From Streptomyces sp. NBC_00510 (lineage in GTDB: Bacteria; Actinomycetota; Actinomycetes; Streptomycetales; Streptomycetaceae): a stretch of DNA of 64,000 nt. The stretch lies in NCBI GenBank assembly GCA_036013505.1, contig CP107851.1:7302001-7366000 (forward strand). Direction: 5' to 3'. Below, piece after piece: positions 24,003 through 33,015 of the stretch; the first letter of the stretch is position 1, and each line of letters starts with the position of its first letter. Made by a program: the position numbers and the translations under genes. The notes under the pieces were generated by a model. That model saw nothing but the letters and a program-made list of their open reading frames with translations. It searched no databases and was not told the origin of the DNA.

Positions 24003-25244
24003 TCACAGCAGGGCGAACTGCCCGTCCGGTCCCTCTTCGTGGTGATCCAGCACGGAGGCCGGGCGGCGCGCCGAATCCGGCACCGGCAGGACGCGGGCCG
24101 CGCGCAACTCGGCGGCACTGATCCGCGGGCCGTCCGCGACCCGGGCGGCGAGCGCGCGGCGGGACGGCCGCAGCTCCGCCAGCAGGGCCAGCACACTGAC
24201 CAGCTCCAGCAGTTCGGTCGTCCTGGCCCGCGGCCAGGCGGCGGGCCGGACCGCGTCGAGTCCCTCCGCCGCCCCGGCGGGGAGCCGCCGCTCGAACCAG
24301 GTCTCCAGCACCCGCGTCCCCCCGGCGTGGAACTCCCAGGCCGCCTGCGGCACCGGCGCCACCCGCCCGCTCCCCAGCACCAGCGCCGCCTCCTCCGGGT
24401 CGTACGACGGCGCCTCCCCCGGCACGTCGGGCAGCGCCGCCCGGACGTAGGGGCGCCGGCCGCCGGGCAGCCGGGGATGCCCCGCGGGACGGTCCTCCGC
24501 CGGATCGGCGAAGCGGGCGCCCCGGGTGTGCAGCCACAGCAGACGGCGGCCCAGCGCGACGCCCTCCGCCCACAGCGCCGCATCGGCGGTGAGCGGGACC
24601 TCGACGGGCGAGCCCGTGGCGAGCGCGGCGACCCAGGCGAGCACGTCCTCCGCGCCGACCGGGGTGTCCAGCCGACGGGCGAGCCGGTCCAGCAGACCCG
24701 GCGCGAGGTTCGGGTCCCGTCCGCCGGGGCGGCGGAACAACGGCCGGATCCGGCCGGGCCGGCCGGCGGGGGAGTGGCCGTCGGGCAGTAGCGCGGAGAA
24801 GACCAGCGGCGGCCCCGGGACCTGCGGCAGGCGCGCCAGTTCCACCGCGTACAGCTGCCGGTCCTCGTCGGCGACCCGCCACAACTCGGGGCGGGCGGCG
24901 TCGATCAGGCGCTGGTCGGGGATGAGCCACTGCTGGTCGTACGGGCCGTGGAGCACGCGCACCGGCTCCGCGCAGGGGCCCTCCTCGCGCTCCAGCCGGG
25001 TGGTGGGCGCAGGGTGGCCCGGCAGCTGGGCGACGGCGGTCTGCGGGGTGCGCGCCCGGGTCGGATGGAACAGTCGCTCGCGCTCGGCGCCCCCGGCCTT
25101 CACCAGCCGGTCCCAGCGCGAGGTGAGGGTCGCCGCCTCGGGGGCCATGACCCAGCTCCGCCCCAGGCGCAGGGGCGGGACGGACCACGGCATCAGGTCG
25201 GCCAGCGTCGGCGCTTCATCGCTCACATCGCTCACTGTGGGCAT
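24003..25244 (-). CDS. Stand-alone type ISP restriction-modification specificity domain
   Basis: A 413-residue protein with the recognisable C-terminal domain of type ISP enzymes: LADLMPWSVPPLRLGRSWVMAP, ERERLFHPTRARTP, HGPYDQQWLIPDQRLIDAARPELW, GRIRPLFRRPGGRDPNLAPGLL, then WEFHAGGTRVLETWFERR. Full type ISP proteins (over 1500 residues) also carry a nuclease/helicase and an adenine-N6 methylase; none of those motifs (e.g. NPPY) appear here or beside it. It may be a remnant or a regulatory specificity module; similar stand-alone genes are common in Streptomyces. The start is uncertain; the ATG at 25244 has no strong site, and GTG codons follow soon after. Confidence 0.75.
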   Translation of the reverse strand: MPTVSDVSDEAPTLADLMPWSVPPLRLGRSWVMAPEAATLTSRWDRLVKAGGAERERLFHPTRARTPQTAVAQLPGHPAPTTRLEREEGPCAEPVRVLHGPYDQQWLIPDQRLIDAARPELWRVADEDRQLYAVELARLPQVPGPPLVFSALLPDGHSPAGRPGRIRPLFRRPGGRDPNLAPGLLDRLARRLDTPVGAEDVLAWVAALATGSPVEVPLTADAALWAEGVALGRRLLWLHTRGARFADPAEDRPAGHPRLPGGRRPYVRAALPDVPGEAPSYDPEEAALVLGSGRVAPVPQAAWEFHAGGTRVLETWFERRLPAGAAEGLDAVRPAAWPRARTTELLELVSVLALLAELRPSRRALAARVADGPRISAAELRAARVLPVPDSARRPASVLDHHEEGPDGQFALL

Positions 25245-25258
25245 GCTACTGAGGGCCC

Positions 25259-26020
25259 TCAGGGTGCCTCCACGGTCACGGTGAAGGAGAAGCGGTCGCC
25301 CCGGTAGCGGATGCGCACCACGTCGACCGTGCGGCCCGTGTCGTCGTAGGTCACCCCCGTGTAGTGCAGGATCGGGCTGAGCAGGGGCACCTCCAGCAGC
25401 CGGGCGGTGTCCGGGTCGGCCAGCCGCGCCTCGACGGTGTCGGTGATGCGGCTGATCCGTACCCCGAGGGCGTCCCGGAGCACCTTCGTCATCGGCCAGC
25501 GCGCCAGGTCCGCGAGGTCGATCCGGGCGGCCAGCTCCGGCAGGACGAAGTTCTCCGCCCAGTTGGTCGGCTCACCCGACTCGTCGCAGCGCAGCCGACG
25601 GTAGGCGACGGTCTCCGGCAGTCCGGGGAAGTACTCGGCGAACTCCGGCGGCACGGGCGCCGGGCCGTGACCGAGCACGCTGGTGCGGTCCCCGGACTGC
25701 TGGGCGACGATCGCGTCGACCGAGCCCAGCAGCCGCACCGGAGCCCCGCGCCGCGCGGCCGGTTCGATGAACGTGCCGCGCCGCCGGTGGCGGCTGATCA
25801 GCCCCTCCTCCTCCAGTTCCTTCAGCGCCTGCCGCATCGTGAGCACGCTGACGCCGTAGTGCCCCGCCAGCGCGTCCTCGGTCGGCAGCCGCAGCGGGGC
25901 GTCCGGACGACGGCCGAGTATCGAGGCGCGCAGGGACTGCGAGACCTGGTACCACAAGGGGAGTTTGCGGTTCAGGACCAGCGAGTCGGGGGCGAAGGTG
26001 CTGCTCGGGCTCGTCGTCAT
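25259..26020 (-). CDS. GntR/HutC-family regulator with UTRA domain
   Basis: A 253-residue regulator. The N-terminal winged helix reads LWYQVSQSLRASILG, RLPTEDALAGHYGVSVLTMRQALKELEEEGLISRHRRRGTFI. From about residue 95 the UTRA ligand domain follows (VAYRRLRCDESGEPTNWAENFVLPEL, then SPILHYTGVTYDDTGRTVDVVRIRYRGDRFSF), as in HutC-type proteins that sense small metabolites. Its ATG overlaps the hmgA stop (ATGA), so it is co-transcribed. It is the natural candidate to control homogentisate breakdown, with homogentisate or a related acid as inducer; that is inference. Confidence 0.92.
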   Translation of the reverse strand: MTTSPSSTFAPDSLVLNRKLPLWYQVSQSLRASILGRRPDAPLRLPTEDALAGHYGVSVLTMRQALKELEEEGLISRHRRRGTFIEPAARRGAPVRLLGSVDAIVAQQSGDRTSVLGHGPAPVPPEFAEYFPGLPETVAYRRLRCDESGEPTNWAENFVLPELAARIDLADLARWPMTKVLRDALGVRISRITDTVEARLADPDTARLLEVPLLSPILHYTGVTYDDTGRTVDVVRIRYRGDRFSFTVTVEAP

Positions 26021-27345
26021 GGCCTGAAGTGTCGCTCAAGCCCCCGCCACACGCCGTCGTAGTCCCGCTGCAGGTGCTCCGCCCCCAGCGCTTCCGGGGT
26101 CGCCACCACCGGCCAGCGCGTCTCGAACATGAAGGCCAGCCCGTCGTCCACCTTCTGCGGGACCAGCTCGGCGGCGCTCGCCTTGTCGAAGGTGGCCCGG
26201 TCCGGGCCGTGCGCCGACATCATGTTGTGCAGCGACGCCCCGCCGGGGACGAAGCCCTCCGCCTTGGCGTCGTACGCGCCCTCGACGAGCCCCATGAACT
26301 CGCTCATCACGTTCCGGTGGAAGTACGGCGGGCGGAAGGTGTCCTCGCCGACCAGCCAGCGCGGCGCGAAGACCACGAAGTCGGCGTTGGCCAGGCCCGG
26401 GGTGTCGGAGGGCGAGGTCAGCACGGTGTAGATCGACGGATCGGGGTGGTCGTAGCTGACCGAACCGAGCACATTGAAGCGCCGCAGGTCGTAGACGTAC
26501 GGCACCAGGTTGCCGTGCCAGCCGACGACGTCGAGGGGGGAGTGGCCGTACTCGGCGGCCCACAGGTTGCCGCCGAACTTGTTCACCACCTCCACCGGCT
26601 CCTCGCGGTCCTCGTACGCCGCCACCGGCGCCATGAAGTCCCGCGCGTTGGCCAGGCCGTTGGCGCCGATCGGACCGAGGTCCGGCAGCCGGAAGGACTG
26701 GCCGTAGTTCTCGCAGACGTAGCCGCGCGCCTCCCCGTCCGGCAGCTCGACGCGGAAGCGCACCCCGCGCGGCACCAGTGCCACGTGGCCCGGCCCGGCG
26801 GCCAGGACGCCCAGTTCGGTACGGATCAGCAGCCGGCCGCGCTCCGGCACGATCAGCAGCTCGCCGTCGGAGGAGGAGAACACCCGGCTGTCCATCGAGC
26901 GGTTGGCCGCGTACCAGTGGATGCCGATGCCCTCGCGGCGCAGCACGTCCCCGTTGCCGCCGACGGTGACCAGGCCGTCCACGAAGTCGGCCGGCTCCTG
27001 CGGCAGCGGCAGCGGGCTCCAGCGCAGCCGGTTGGGATCGGGCTCGGCCTGCGTGAAGGGCGCGCTGCGCAGCCGTCCGTTGGCGATGCGGCGGAACGGC
27101 GGATGGGCCGCCGAGGGGCGGATGCGGTACAGCCACGAGCGGCGGTTGTGATGGCGCGGCTCGGTGAAGGCGGTGCCGCTCAGCTGCTCCGCGTAGAGGC
27201 CGAGCGGGGCGCGCTGCGGTGAGTTGCGGCCGACCGGAACCGCTCCGGGGACCGCCTCGCTCATGTGCTCGTTGCCGAAGCCGGGGAGGTAGGCGAGGTC
27301 CTTGCCGGCCTGGATCTCTGTGCTGGCGATCTCTGTGCTGGTCAC
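26017..27345 (-). CDS. hmgA: Homogentisate 1,2-dioxygenase
   Basis: A 442-residue cytosolic iron enzyme that opens the ring of homogentisate to maleylacetoacetate in tyrosine and phenylalanine catabolism. Signature stretches are YLPGFGNEHMSEA, FRPPYFHRNVMSEFMGLVEG (which holds the Fe-binding His and Glu) and GGASLHNMMSAHGPD (with the second His), all intact. Length matches the family. The start is GTG at 27345, with AGGAATC directly before it. A 26-bp dyad covers that ribosome site. The GntR gene overlaps its stop. Downstream steps (fumarylacetoacetase, maleylacetoacetate isomerase) are not in the window. Confidence 0.97.
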   Translation of the reverse strand: MTSTEIASTEIQAGKDLAYLPGFGNEHMSEAVPGAVPVGRNSPQRAPLGLYAEQLSGTAFTEPRHHNRRSWLYRIRPSAAHPPFRRIANGRLRSAPFTQAEPDPNRLRWSPLPLPQEPADFVDGLVTVGGNGDVLRREGIGIHWYAANRSMDSRVFSSSDGELLIVPERGRLLIRTELGVLAAGPGHVALVPRGVRFRVELPDGEARGYVCENYGQSFRLPDLGPIGANGLANARDFMAPVAAYEDREEPVEVVNKFGGNLWAAEYGHSPLDVVGWHGNLVPYVYDLRRFNVLGSVSYDHPDPSIYTVLTSPSDTPGLANADFVVFAPRWLVGEDTFRPPYFHRNVMSEFMGLVEGAYDAKAEGFVPGGASLHNMMSAHGPDRATFDKASAAELVPQKVDDGLAFMFETRWPVVATPEALGAEHLQRDYDGVWRGLERHFRP

Positions 27346-27371
27346 GATTCCTATGGTTGTCCATAGGAATC
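27346..27371. promoter_or_regulatory. Perfect 11-bp inverted repeat covering the hmgA ribosome site
   Basis: GATTCCTATGG and its exact complement flank TTGT (27357-27360), so the dyad runs right up to the hmgA GTG and overlaps its AGGAATC. It also lies 40 bases before the divergent TetR ATG. It may be the operator of the co-transcribed GntR or the TetR protein, or an mRNA hairpin that hides the hmgA ribosome site. Confidence 0.75.
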
Positions 27372-27411
27372 AACCCCGCAAGGGATCGGCCGGTCCCTGT
27401 GGAAAACCGGC

Positions 27412-28101
27412 ATGATGGACCTCGTGCACAGCAGCGGCAACGGTCTCCGGCGCGTACCCGTCCAGCAGCGCAGCGCCGAACGCTTCGCCCGGATCCTCGA
27501 CGCGGCCGCGGCGATCCTCGACGAGGGCGGCTACGAGGAGCTGAGCACGCGGGACGTGGCCGCCCGCGCGGGCGTGCCGATCGGCTCGGTCTACCGCTTC
27601 TTCTCCAACAAGCGCGCCATGGCCGACGCCCTCGCCCGCCGCAACCTCGACAAGTACCTCGCCGGGGTCACCGACCGCCTCGACGCCCTCGGCGCGGCCC
27701 CGGGCGAGGTGGCGGCCCCGGGTGATACGGCCCCCGCCGGCACCGGGGACTGGCGCCGGCTGATCGACGTCGTCGTCGACCAGTACGTCGCCATGCGGCG
27801 CACCGTGCCCGGCTTCGCCCTCGTCAGCTTCGCCGGCCCGGCTCCCGGTCCCGCCGTGAACGACCTGGCCAACCACCTGGTCGCCGACCGGCTGCGGGCC
27901 CTGCTCATCGCCCCGCTCGGCGCCGCCGGCGTGGCCGTGACCGACGACCGGCGACTGCGGACGGCCTTCGTGGTGGGCGTGGAGGCCGCCGACGCCCTGC
28001 TCAAGATGGCCTTCCGCGCCGAGCCGCAGGGCGACGCCGCGCTCATCGCCGAGACGAAGGTACTGCTCCGCGCGTACCTCGCAGGCGTTCTGGAGCCATA
28101 G
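27412..28101 (+). CDS. TetR/AcrR-family regulator
   Basis: A 229-residue regulator from the ATG at 27412 (GTG at 27424 is an alternative). The helix-turn-helix reads RILDAAAAILDEGGYEELSTRDVAARAGVPIGSVYRFFSNKRAMADALARR. The rest is a ligand/dimer domain rich in Ala. It is divergent from hmgA; the 26-bp dyad lies between the two starts, so it is an alternative candidate to control hmgA. Its ligand is unknown. Confidence 0.9.
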   Translation: MMDLVHSSGNGLRRVPVQQRSAERFARILDAAAAILDEGGYEELSTRDVAARAGVPIGSVYRFFSNKRAMADALARRNLDKYLAGVTDRLDALGAAPGEVAAPGDTAPAGTGDWRRLIDVVVDQYVAMRRTVPGFALVSFAGPAPGPAVNDLANHLVADRLRALLIAPLGAAGVAVTDDRRLRTAFVVGVEAADALLKMAFRAEPQGDAALIAETKVLLRAYLAGVLEP

Positions 28102-28125
28102 CGCCGCGAGTGCTATCCCGACATG

Positions 28126-28141
28126 CATACCGGTCGGTATG
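28126..28141. promoter_or_regulatory. TetR-type operator, copy A (CATACCG dyad)
   Basis: CATACCGGTCGGTATG is a perfect dyad located 41 bases before the molybdopterin oxidoreductase ATG. Exactly the same 16 bases occur at 48443-48458 in front of a TetR gene, so this gene may belong to that regulon. Confidence 0.75.
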
Positions 28142-28181
28142 GTGGCCGCACACGAGGAAGCGCCCTTGCCCTGGAGGCCCG

Positions 28182-30416
28182 ATGGCCAGCAGTCGTACCG
28201 CCCTGCGTATCTGTCCGCTGTGCGAGGCCACGTGCGGACTGACCCTGACCATCGACGCGGACCGGGTCACCGGCGCCCGCGGCGACCGCGACGACGTCTT
28301 CAGCGCGGGCTTCATCTGCCCCAAGGGCGCCTCCTTCGGCGATGTCGACGGCGACCCCGACCGGCTCACCCGCCCGCTCGTACGCCGCGACGGCGCGCTC
28401 ACCGAGGCCACCTGGGCCGAGGCGTACGCGGCCGTCGACGAGGGCTTCACCCGCATCCGCGAGACCCACGGCACCGCGGCGACCGGCGTCTACCTGGGCA
28501 ACCCCAACGTGCACACCATCGCCGGCGGGCTCTACCCGCCGATGGTCATCCGTGCCCTCGGCACCCGCGCGCTGTTCTCCGCCAGCACCCTGGACCAGAT
28601 GCCCAAGCAGGCCGCGTGCGGCCACCTCTACGGGGACGCGCTCGCCGTCCCCGTGCCCGACCTGGACCGCACCGACCACCTGGTCGTCATCGGCGGCAAC
28701 CCCCTGGTGTCCAACGGCAGCCTCGCCACGGCCGCCGACTTCCCCGGCAAGCTCAAGGCGCTGCGCCGCCGCGGCGGCAGACTCACCGTCATCGACCCCA
28801 AGCGCACCCGCACCGCCGAACGCGCCGACCTCCACATCGCGCCGCGCCCCGGCACCGACGCCGCGCTGCTCTTCGCCGTCGTCCACGTGCTGTTCGAGGA
28901 GGGACTCACCGGCCTCGGCCACCTCGAAGGCCACGTCACCGGCGTCGACGAGGTCCGCGCACTGGCCCGCGACTTCACCCCCGAGGCGGTCGCCCCGTAC
29001 TGCGACGTCCCCGCCGAGCGCATCCGCACCCTCGCCCGCGACCTGGCCGCCGCCCCCAGCGCCGCCGTCTACGGACGCCTGGGCAGCACCGCCGTACGCT
29101 TCGGCACCCTCGCCAGCTGGCTGATCGACGTCCTCAACATCCTGACCGGCAACCTCGACCGCCCCGGCGGCGCGATGTTCCCGCTGCCGGCCACCGCACG
29201 CGCCCCGCGCCCGGCCGGCCCCGGCCGCGGCTTCACCACCGGCCGCTGGCGCAGCCGGGTCTCCGGCCACCCGGAGGTCGCCTCCGAACTGCCCGCCGCC
29301 GCACTCGCCGAGGAGATCGACACCCCCGGCGACGGGCAACTCCGCGCCCTGGTCACCATCGCCGGCAACCCCGTGCTGTCCGCCCCCGACGGGGCCCGCC
29401 TCGACCGGGCCCTGGCGGGGCTGGACTTCATGGTCAGCGTGGACCCGTACCTCAACGAGACCACCCGCCACGCGGATGTCGTCCTGCCGCCGCCCCCGCC
29501 CTCGCGCAGCGCCCACTACGACTTCGCGTTCGGCAACTTCTCCGTGCGCAACAACGCCCGGTACAGCCCGCCCGCGATCCCCCTGGAGGACGGCAGGCCC
29601 GGGGAGCCGGAGATCCTCGCCCGGCTCGCCCTCCTCCTCGGCGGCTTCGGCCCGGACGCCGACCCCGCGCTCGTCGACGAGCAGGCCGTCACCCACCGCC
29701 TGGCCAAGGAGACCGCCGACCCGCACTCCGCGGTCCACGGCCGCGACCCCGCCGAACTGGCCGCCGCGCTCACCGGAGGCACCGGCTACGAGCGGCGGCT
29801 CGACATGATGCTGCGGCTCGGCCCGTACGGCGACGGCTTCGGCGCCGACCCCGGCGGCCTCACCCTGCGCGGGCTCCTCGACCGGCCGCACGGCATCGAC
29901 CTCGGCCCGCTGCGCCCCCGCGTCCCCGAGGTGCTGCGCACCGCCTCCGGCACGATCGAACTGGCGCCCGCGCCGCTCACCGCCGACGTGCCCCGGCTGC
30001 TGGCGGCGGTCACCGGCCGGTCCGGGGACGGGCTGGTCCTCATCGGCCGCCGCCACCTGCGCTCCAACAACAGCTGGATGCACAACGTGCCCGCGCTCAC
30101 CGGCGGGAGCAACCGCTGCACCCTCCAGGTGCACCCCGAGGACGCCACCCGCCTCGGCCTCACCGACGCGGCGCCCGCCCGCATCAAGGGCGACGGCGGC
30201 GAGATCGAGGCCCCGGTCGAGGTCACGGACGCGGTGCGGCCCGGAGTGGTGAGCCTGCCGCACGGCTGGGGCCACGACCGCGCGGGTACCCGGCTGACGG
30301 TCGCGTCCCGCGAACCGGGGGCCAACCTCAACCAGTTGCTCGACGGCACCCTGCTCGACCCGCTGTCGGGCACGGCCGTCCTCAACGGATTCCCCGTCCA
30401 GGTCGCCCCGGCGTGA
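28182..30416 (+). CDS. Molybdopterin-dependent oxidoreductase (formate dehydrogenase/nitrate reductase family)
   Basis: A 744-residue Mo/W-bis-MGD enzyme. The ATG at 28182 has GGAGG four bases ahead. A [4Fe-4S] cluster is bound by C11, C14, C18 and C46 (CPLCEATCG ... FICPKG). Cofactor motifs include HLVVIGGNPLVSNGSL, RGGRLTVIDPKRTRTAERADLHI, TGNLDRPGGAMFPLP and the late HLRSNNSWMHNVPALTGGSNRCTLQVHPEDA. There is no Tat signal, so it works in the cytoplasm. The metal-binding amino acid could not be fixed (KQAACGH region). No FeS electron partner is adjacent; aldehyde and alcohol dehydrogenases follow. The substrate is unknown. Confidence 0.9.
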   Translation: MASSRTALRICPLCEATCGLTLTIDADRVTGARGDRDDVFSAGFICPKGASFGDVDGDPDRLTRPLVRRDGALTEATWAEAYAAVDEGFTRIRETHGTAATGVYLGNPNVHTIAGGLYPPMVIRALGTRALFSASTLDQMPKQAACGHLYGDALAVPVPDLDRTDHLVVIGGNPLVSNGSLATAADFPGKLKALRRRGGRLTVIDPKRTRTAERADLHIAPRPGTDAALLFAVVHVLFEEGLTGLGHLEGHVTGVDEVRALARDFTPEAVAPYCDVPAERIRTLARDLAAAPSAAVYGRLGSTAVRFGTLASWLIDVLNILTGNLDRPGGAMFPLPATARAPRPAGPGRGFTTGRWRSRVSGHPEVASELPAAALAEEIDTPGDGQLRALVTIAGNPVLSAPDGARLDRALAGLDFMVSVDPYLNETTRHADVVLPPPPPSRSAHYDFAFGNFSVRNNARYSPPAIPLEDGRPGEPEILARLALLLGGFGPDADPALVDEQAVTHRLAKETADPHSAVHGRDPAELAAALTGGTGYERRLDMMLRLGPYGDGFGADPGGLTLRGLLDRPHGIDLGPLRPRVPEVLRTASGTIELAPAPLTADVPRLLAAVTGRSGDGLVLIGRRHLRSNNSWMHNVPALTGGSNRCTLQVHPEDATRLGLTDAAPARIKGDGGEIEAPVEVTDAVRPGVVSLPHGWGHDRAGTRLTVASREPGANLNQLLDGTLLDPLSGTAVLNGFPVQVAPA

Positions 30417-30448
30417 CCCACCGCACGGGGTGCCGCCCTGGAAACAGA

Positions 30449-30467
30449 AAACTATCGGCGCTAGTTT
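30449..30467. promoter_or_regulatory. AAACTA-N7-TAGTTT dyad before the aldehyde dehydrogenase
   Basis: AAACTA and TAGTTT are exact complements separated by seven bases, starting 56 bases before the aldehyde dehydrogenase ATG. The same layout recurs at 34599-34617, so the pair forms a likely TetR regulon. Confidence 0.7.
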
Positions 30468-30504
30468 GGGCGGGCCACGGCAGGTCCGCCCGGGAGGACA
30501 AGGG

Positions 30505-31899
30505 ATGAAGCCGCACGACGGGATGTACATCGACGGCGAATGGCGGCCCGCCGCCGGCACGGAGACGATCGACGTCGTCAACCCCGCCGACGAGCAGGTG
30601 TTCGCCACCGTGCCCGCGGGCACCGCCGCCGACGTCGACGCGGCGGTCCGCGCCGCCCGGGCCGCGTTCCCCGGCTGGGCCGCCACGCCGCCCGCCGAAC
30701 GCGCCGCCCGCATCGCCGCGCTGCGCGACGCCCTCGCCGCGCGCCGCGACGAGATCGCCGAGACCGTCACCGCCGAACTGGGCGCGCCGCTGCCGTTCAG
30801 CCAGGCGGTCCACGCGGGGCTCCCCATCGCGGTCGCGGGCTCGTACGCCGAACTCGCCGCCGGCCACCCCTTCGAGGAGCGGATCGGCAACTCCACCGTC
30901 CTCCACGAGCCCGTCGGCGTGGTCGGCGCGATCACCCCCTGGAACTACCCGCTCCACCAGATCGTCGCCAAGGTCGCCCCCGCGCTCGCCGCCGGCTGCA
31001 CGGTCGTCCTCAAGCCCGCCGAGGACACCCCGCTGGTCGCCCAGCTCTTCGCCGAGGCCGTCCACGAAGCGGGCGTGCCCGCCGGGGTGTTCAACCTCGT
31101 CACCGGTCTCGGCCCGGTCGCCGGACAGGCCCTGGCCGCCCACGAGGACGTCGACCTGGTCTCCTTCACCGGATCCACCGCCGTCGGCCGGCAGATCGCC
31201 GCGACCGCGGGCGCCGCCGTCAAGCGCGTCGCCCTGGAACTCGGCGGCAAGTCCGCCAACGTCATCCTCCCGGGCGCGGACCTCGCCAAGGCCGTCAACG
31301 TCGGCGTCGCCAACGTCATGTCCAACAGCGGCCAGACGTGCAGCGCCTGGACCCGCATGCTCGTCCACCGGGACCGGTACGAGGAGGCGGTGGCCCTCGC
31401 CGTGACGGCCGCCGCCAAGTACGTGCCGGGTGAGCGCATCGGCCCCGTCGTCAACGCCAGGCAGCACGAGCGCGTCCGCGGCTACATCGCCAAGGGCGTC
31501 GAGGAGGGCGCCCGCCTCGTCGCCGGCGGCACCGACGCCCCCCGGGCGCGGGGCTACTGGGTCAGCCCCACCGTCTTCGCCGACGTCACCCCGGAGATGA
31601 CGATCGCCCAGGAGGAGATCTTCGGCCCCGTCCTGTCGATCCTGGCCTACGAGGACGAGGAGGACGCGCTGCGCATCGCCAACGGCACCGTCTACGGCCT
31701 CGCCGGGGCGGTCTGGGCGGCCGACGAGGCGACGGCCGTCGCCTTCGCCCGGCGCATGGACACCGGCCAGGTCGACATCAACGGCGGCCGCTTCAACCCG
31801 CTGGCCCCGTTCGGCGGGTACAAGCAGTCCGGCGTCGGGCGCGAGCTCGGCCCGCACGGCCTCACCGAGTACCTCCAGACCAAGTCCCTCCAGTTCTGA
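30505..31899 (+). CDS. NAD(P)+-dependent aldehyde dehydrogenase
   Basis: A 464-residue ALDH that oxidises an aldehyde to an acid. GGAGG (30493-30497) precedes the ATG. It has the nucleotide motif VVGAITPWNYPLHQI, FTGSTAVGRQIA, the general-base Glu in LELGGKSANVIL, the catalytic Cys279 in NSGQTCSAW, and EIFGPVLS and PFGGYKQSGVGRE near the end. It is followed after 17 bases by the alcohol dehydrogenase, so together they could turn an alcohol into an acid via the aldehyde. The substrate is unknown. Control is likely through the dyad just upstream. Confidence 0.95.
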   Translation: MKPHDGMYIDGEWRPAAGTETIDVVNPADEQVFATVPAGTAADVDAAVRAARAAFPGWAATPPAERAARIAALRDALAARRDEIAETVTAELGAPLPFSQAVHAGLPIAVAGSYAELAAGHPFEERIGNSTVLHEPVGVVGAITPWNYPLHQIVAKVAPALAAGCTVVLKPAEDTPLVAQLFAEAVHEAGVPAGVFNLVTGLGPVAGQALAAHEDVDLVSFTGSTAVGRQIAATAGAAVKRVALELGGKSANVILPGADLAKAVNVGVANVMSNSGQTCSAWTRMLVHRDRYEEAVALAVTAAAKYVPGERIGPVVNARQHERVRGYIAKGVEEGARLVAGGTDAPRARGYWVSPTVFADVTPEMTIAQEEIFGPVLSILAYEDEEDALRIANGTVYGLAGAVWAADEATAVAFARRMDTGQVDINGGRFNPLAPFGGYKQSGVGRELGPHGLTEYLQTKSLQF

Positions 31900-31916
31900 G
31901 CGCAGGAGAAAACACC

Positions 31917-32999
31917 GTGGTCCGCGCCGCCGTACTGCCCGCCGTCAACGCGCCCCTGACCCTCGCCGAGATCGACCTGCCCGAACCCGGGCCGGGCCAG
32001 GTACGGGTCAGGCTCGCCGCGGCCGGGGTGTGCCACTCCGACCTGTCCCTGTCCAACGGGACGCTGCGGCAGCCCGTGCCCGCCGTCCTCGGGCACGAGG
32101 GCGCCGGCACGGTCGTCTCCGTGGGCGAGGGCGTCACGGGCGTGACCCCGGGCGACCGCGTCATCCTCAACTGGGCGCCCTCCTGCGGCGCCTGCCACTA
32201 CTGCGGGCTCGGCGAGCCCTGGCTCTGCGCCGCCGCGGGCGCGGCGGCGGGCGTGCCCTACGCCAAGCTCGTGGGCGGCGGGGACGAGCTCTACCCGGGG
32301 CTCGGGACGGCCGCGTTCGCCGAGGAGACCGTGGTCCCGGCGTCCGCGGTGCTGCCCCTCCCGGACGGGGTGCCGCTCACGGAGGCCGCGCTCCTCGGGT
32401 GCGCCGTGCTCACCGGGTACGGAGCGGTCCACCACAGCGCCGGGGTGCGCCCCGGGGAGTCCGTCGCCGTCTTCGGCGTCGGGGGCGTCGGCCTCGCCGT
32501 CCTCCAGGCCGCCCGCATCGCGGGGGCGGGCGCCGTCGTGGCCGTCGACGTCTCCCCGGAGAAGGAGGCCCTGGCGCGGGCCGCGGGTGCCACGGAGTTC
32601 CTCCTCGCGGGGGAGGACGTCGCGAAGCGCATCCGCGCGCTGACCGGCGGGCACGGGGCGGACGTCGCCATCGAGTGCGTGGGGCGCGGCGAGACGATCC
32701 GCTCCGCGTGGTCCTCGACGCGGCGCGGCGGGCGCACGACGGTGGTGGGCATCGGCGGGAAGGGGGACCTGGTCTCCTTCTCCGCGCTGGAGCTCTTCCA
32801 CTTCGGGCGCACGCTGTCCGGGTGCGTGTACGGGAACAGCGACCCGGCGCGGGACCTGCCCGTCCTGGCCGAGCACGTGCGGGCGGGGCGGCTCGACCTG
32901 TCGGCGATGGTCACGGAGCGGATCGGGCTGGAGGGGATTGCGGGGGCGTTCTCGGCGATGCTCGCGGGGAGGGGCGGGCGGGCGCTGGTCGTCTTCTGA
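31917..32999 (+). CDS. Zinc-dependent alcohol dehydrogenase (class III-like MDR)
   Basis: A 360-residue medium-chain dehydrogenase. The start is GTG at 31917, with AGGAG before it. Catalytic zinc ligands are in GVCHSD and LGHEGAG; the structural zinc cysteines appear as CGACHYCGLGEPWLC; the NAD site is VAVFGVGGVGLAVLQ. It is the second gene of the aldehyde dehydrogenase operon. Substrates could be primary alcohols or a formaldehyde-type adduct, as in class III enzymes. A dispersed repeat begins just 16 bases beyond its stop. Confidence 0.94.
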   Translation: MVRAAVLPAVNAPLTLAEIDLPEPGPGQVRVRLAAAGVCHSDLSLSNGTLRQPVPAVLGHEGAGTVVSVGEGVTGVTPGDRVILNWAPSCGACHYCGLGEPWLCAAAGAAAGVPYAKLVGGGDELYPGLGTAAFAEETVVPASAVLPLPDGVPLTEAALLGCAVLTGYGAVHHSAGVRPGESVAVFGVGGVGLAVLQAARIAGAGAVVAVDVSPEKEALARAAGATEFLLAGEDVAKRIRALTGGHGADVAIECVGRGETIRSAWSSTRRGGRTTVVGIGGKGDLVSFSALELFHFGRTLSGCVYGNSDPARDLPVLAEHVRAGRLDLSAMVTERIGLEGIAGAFSAMLAGRGGRALVVF

Positions 33000-33015
33000 C
33001 CGGTTCGTCGCCGTC

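Noticed and set aside
24003..25244. A complete restriction-modification or defence island
   Set aside because: Only a specificity-like domain is present; no nuclease, helicase, methylase or integrase nearby.
28113..30935. A 940-residue minus-strand frame opposite the molybdopterin oxidoreductase and aldehyde dehydrogenase
   Set aside because: No recognisable motif and strongly biased composition; both genes on the other strand are unambiguous.
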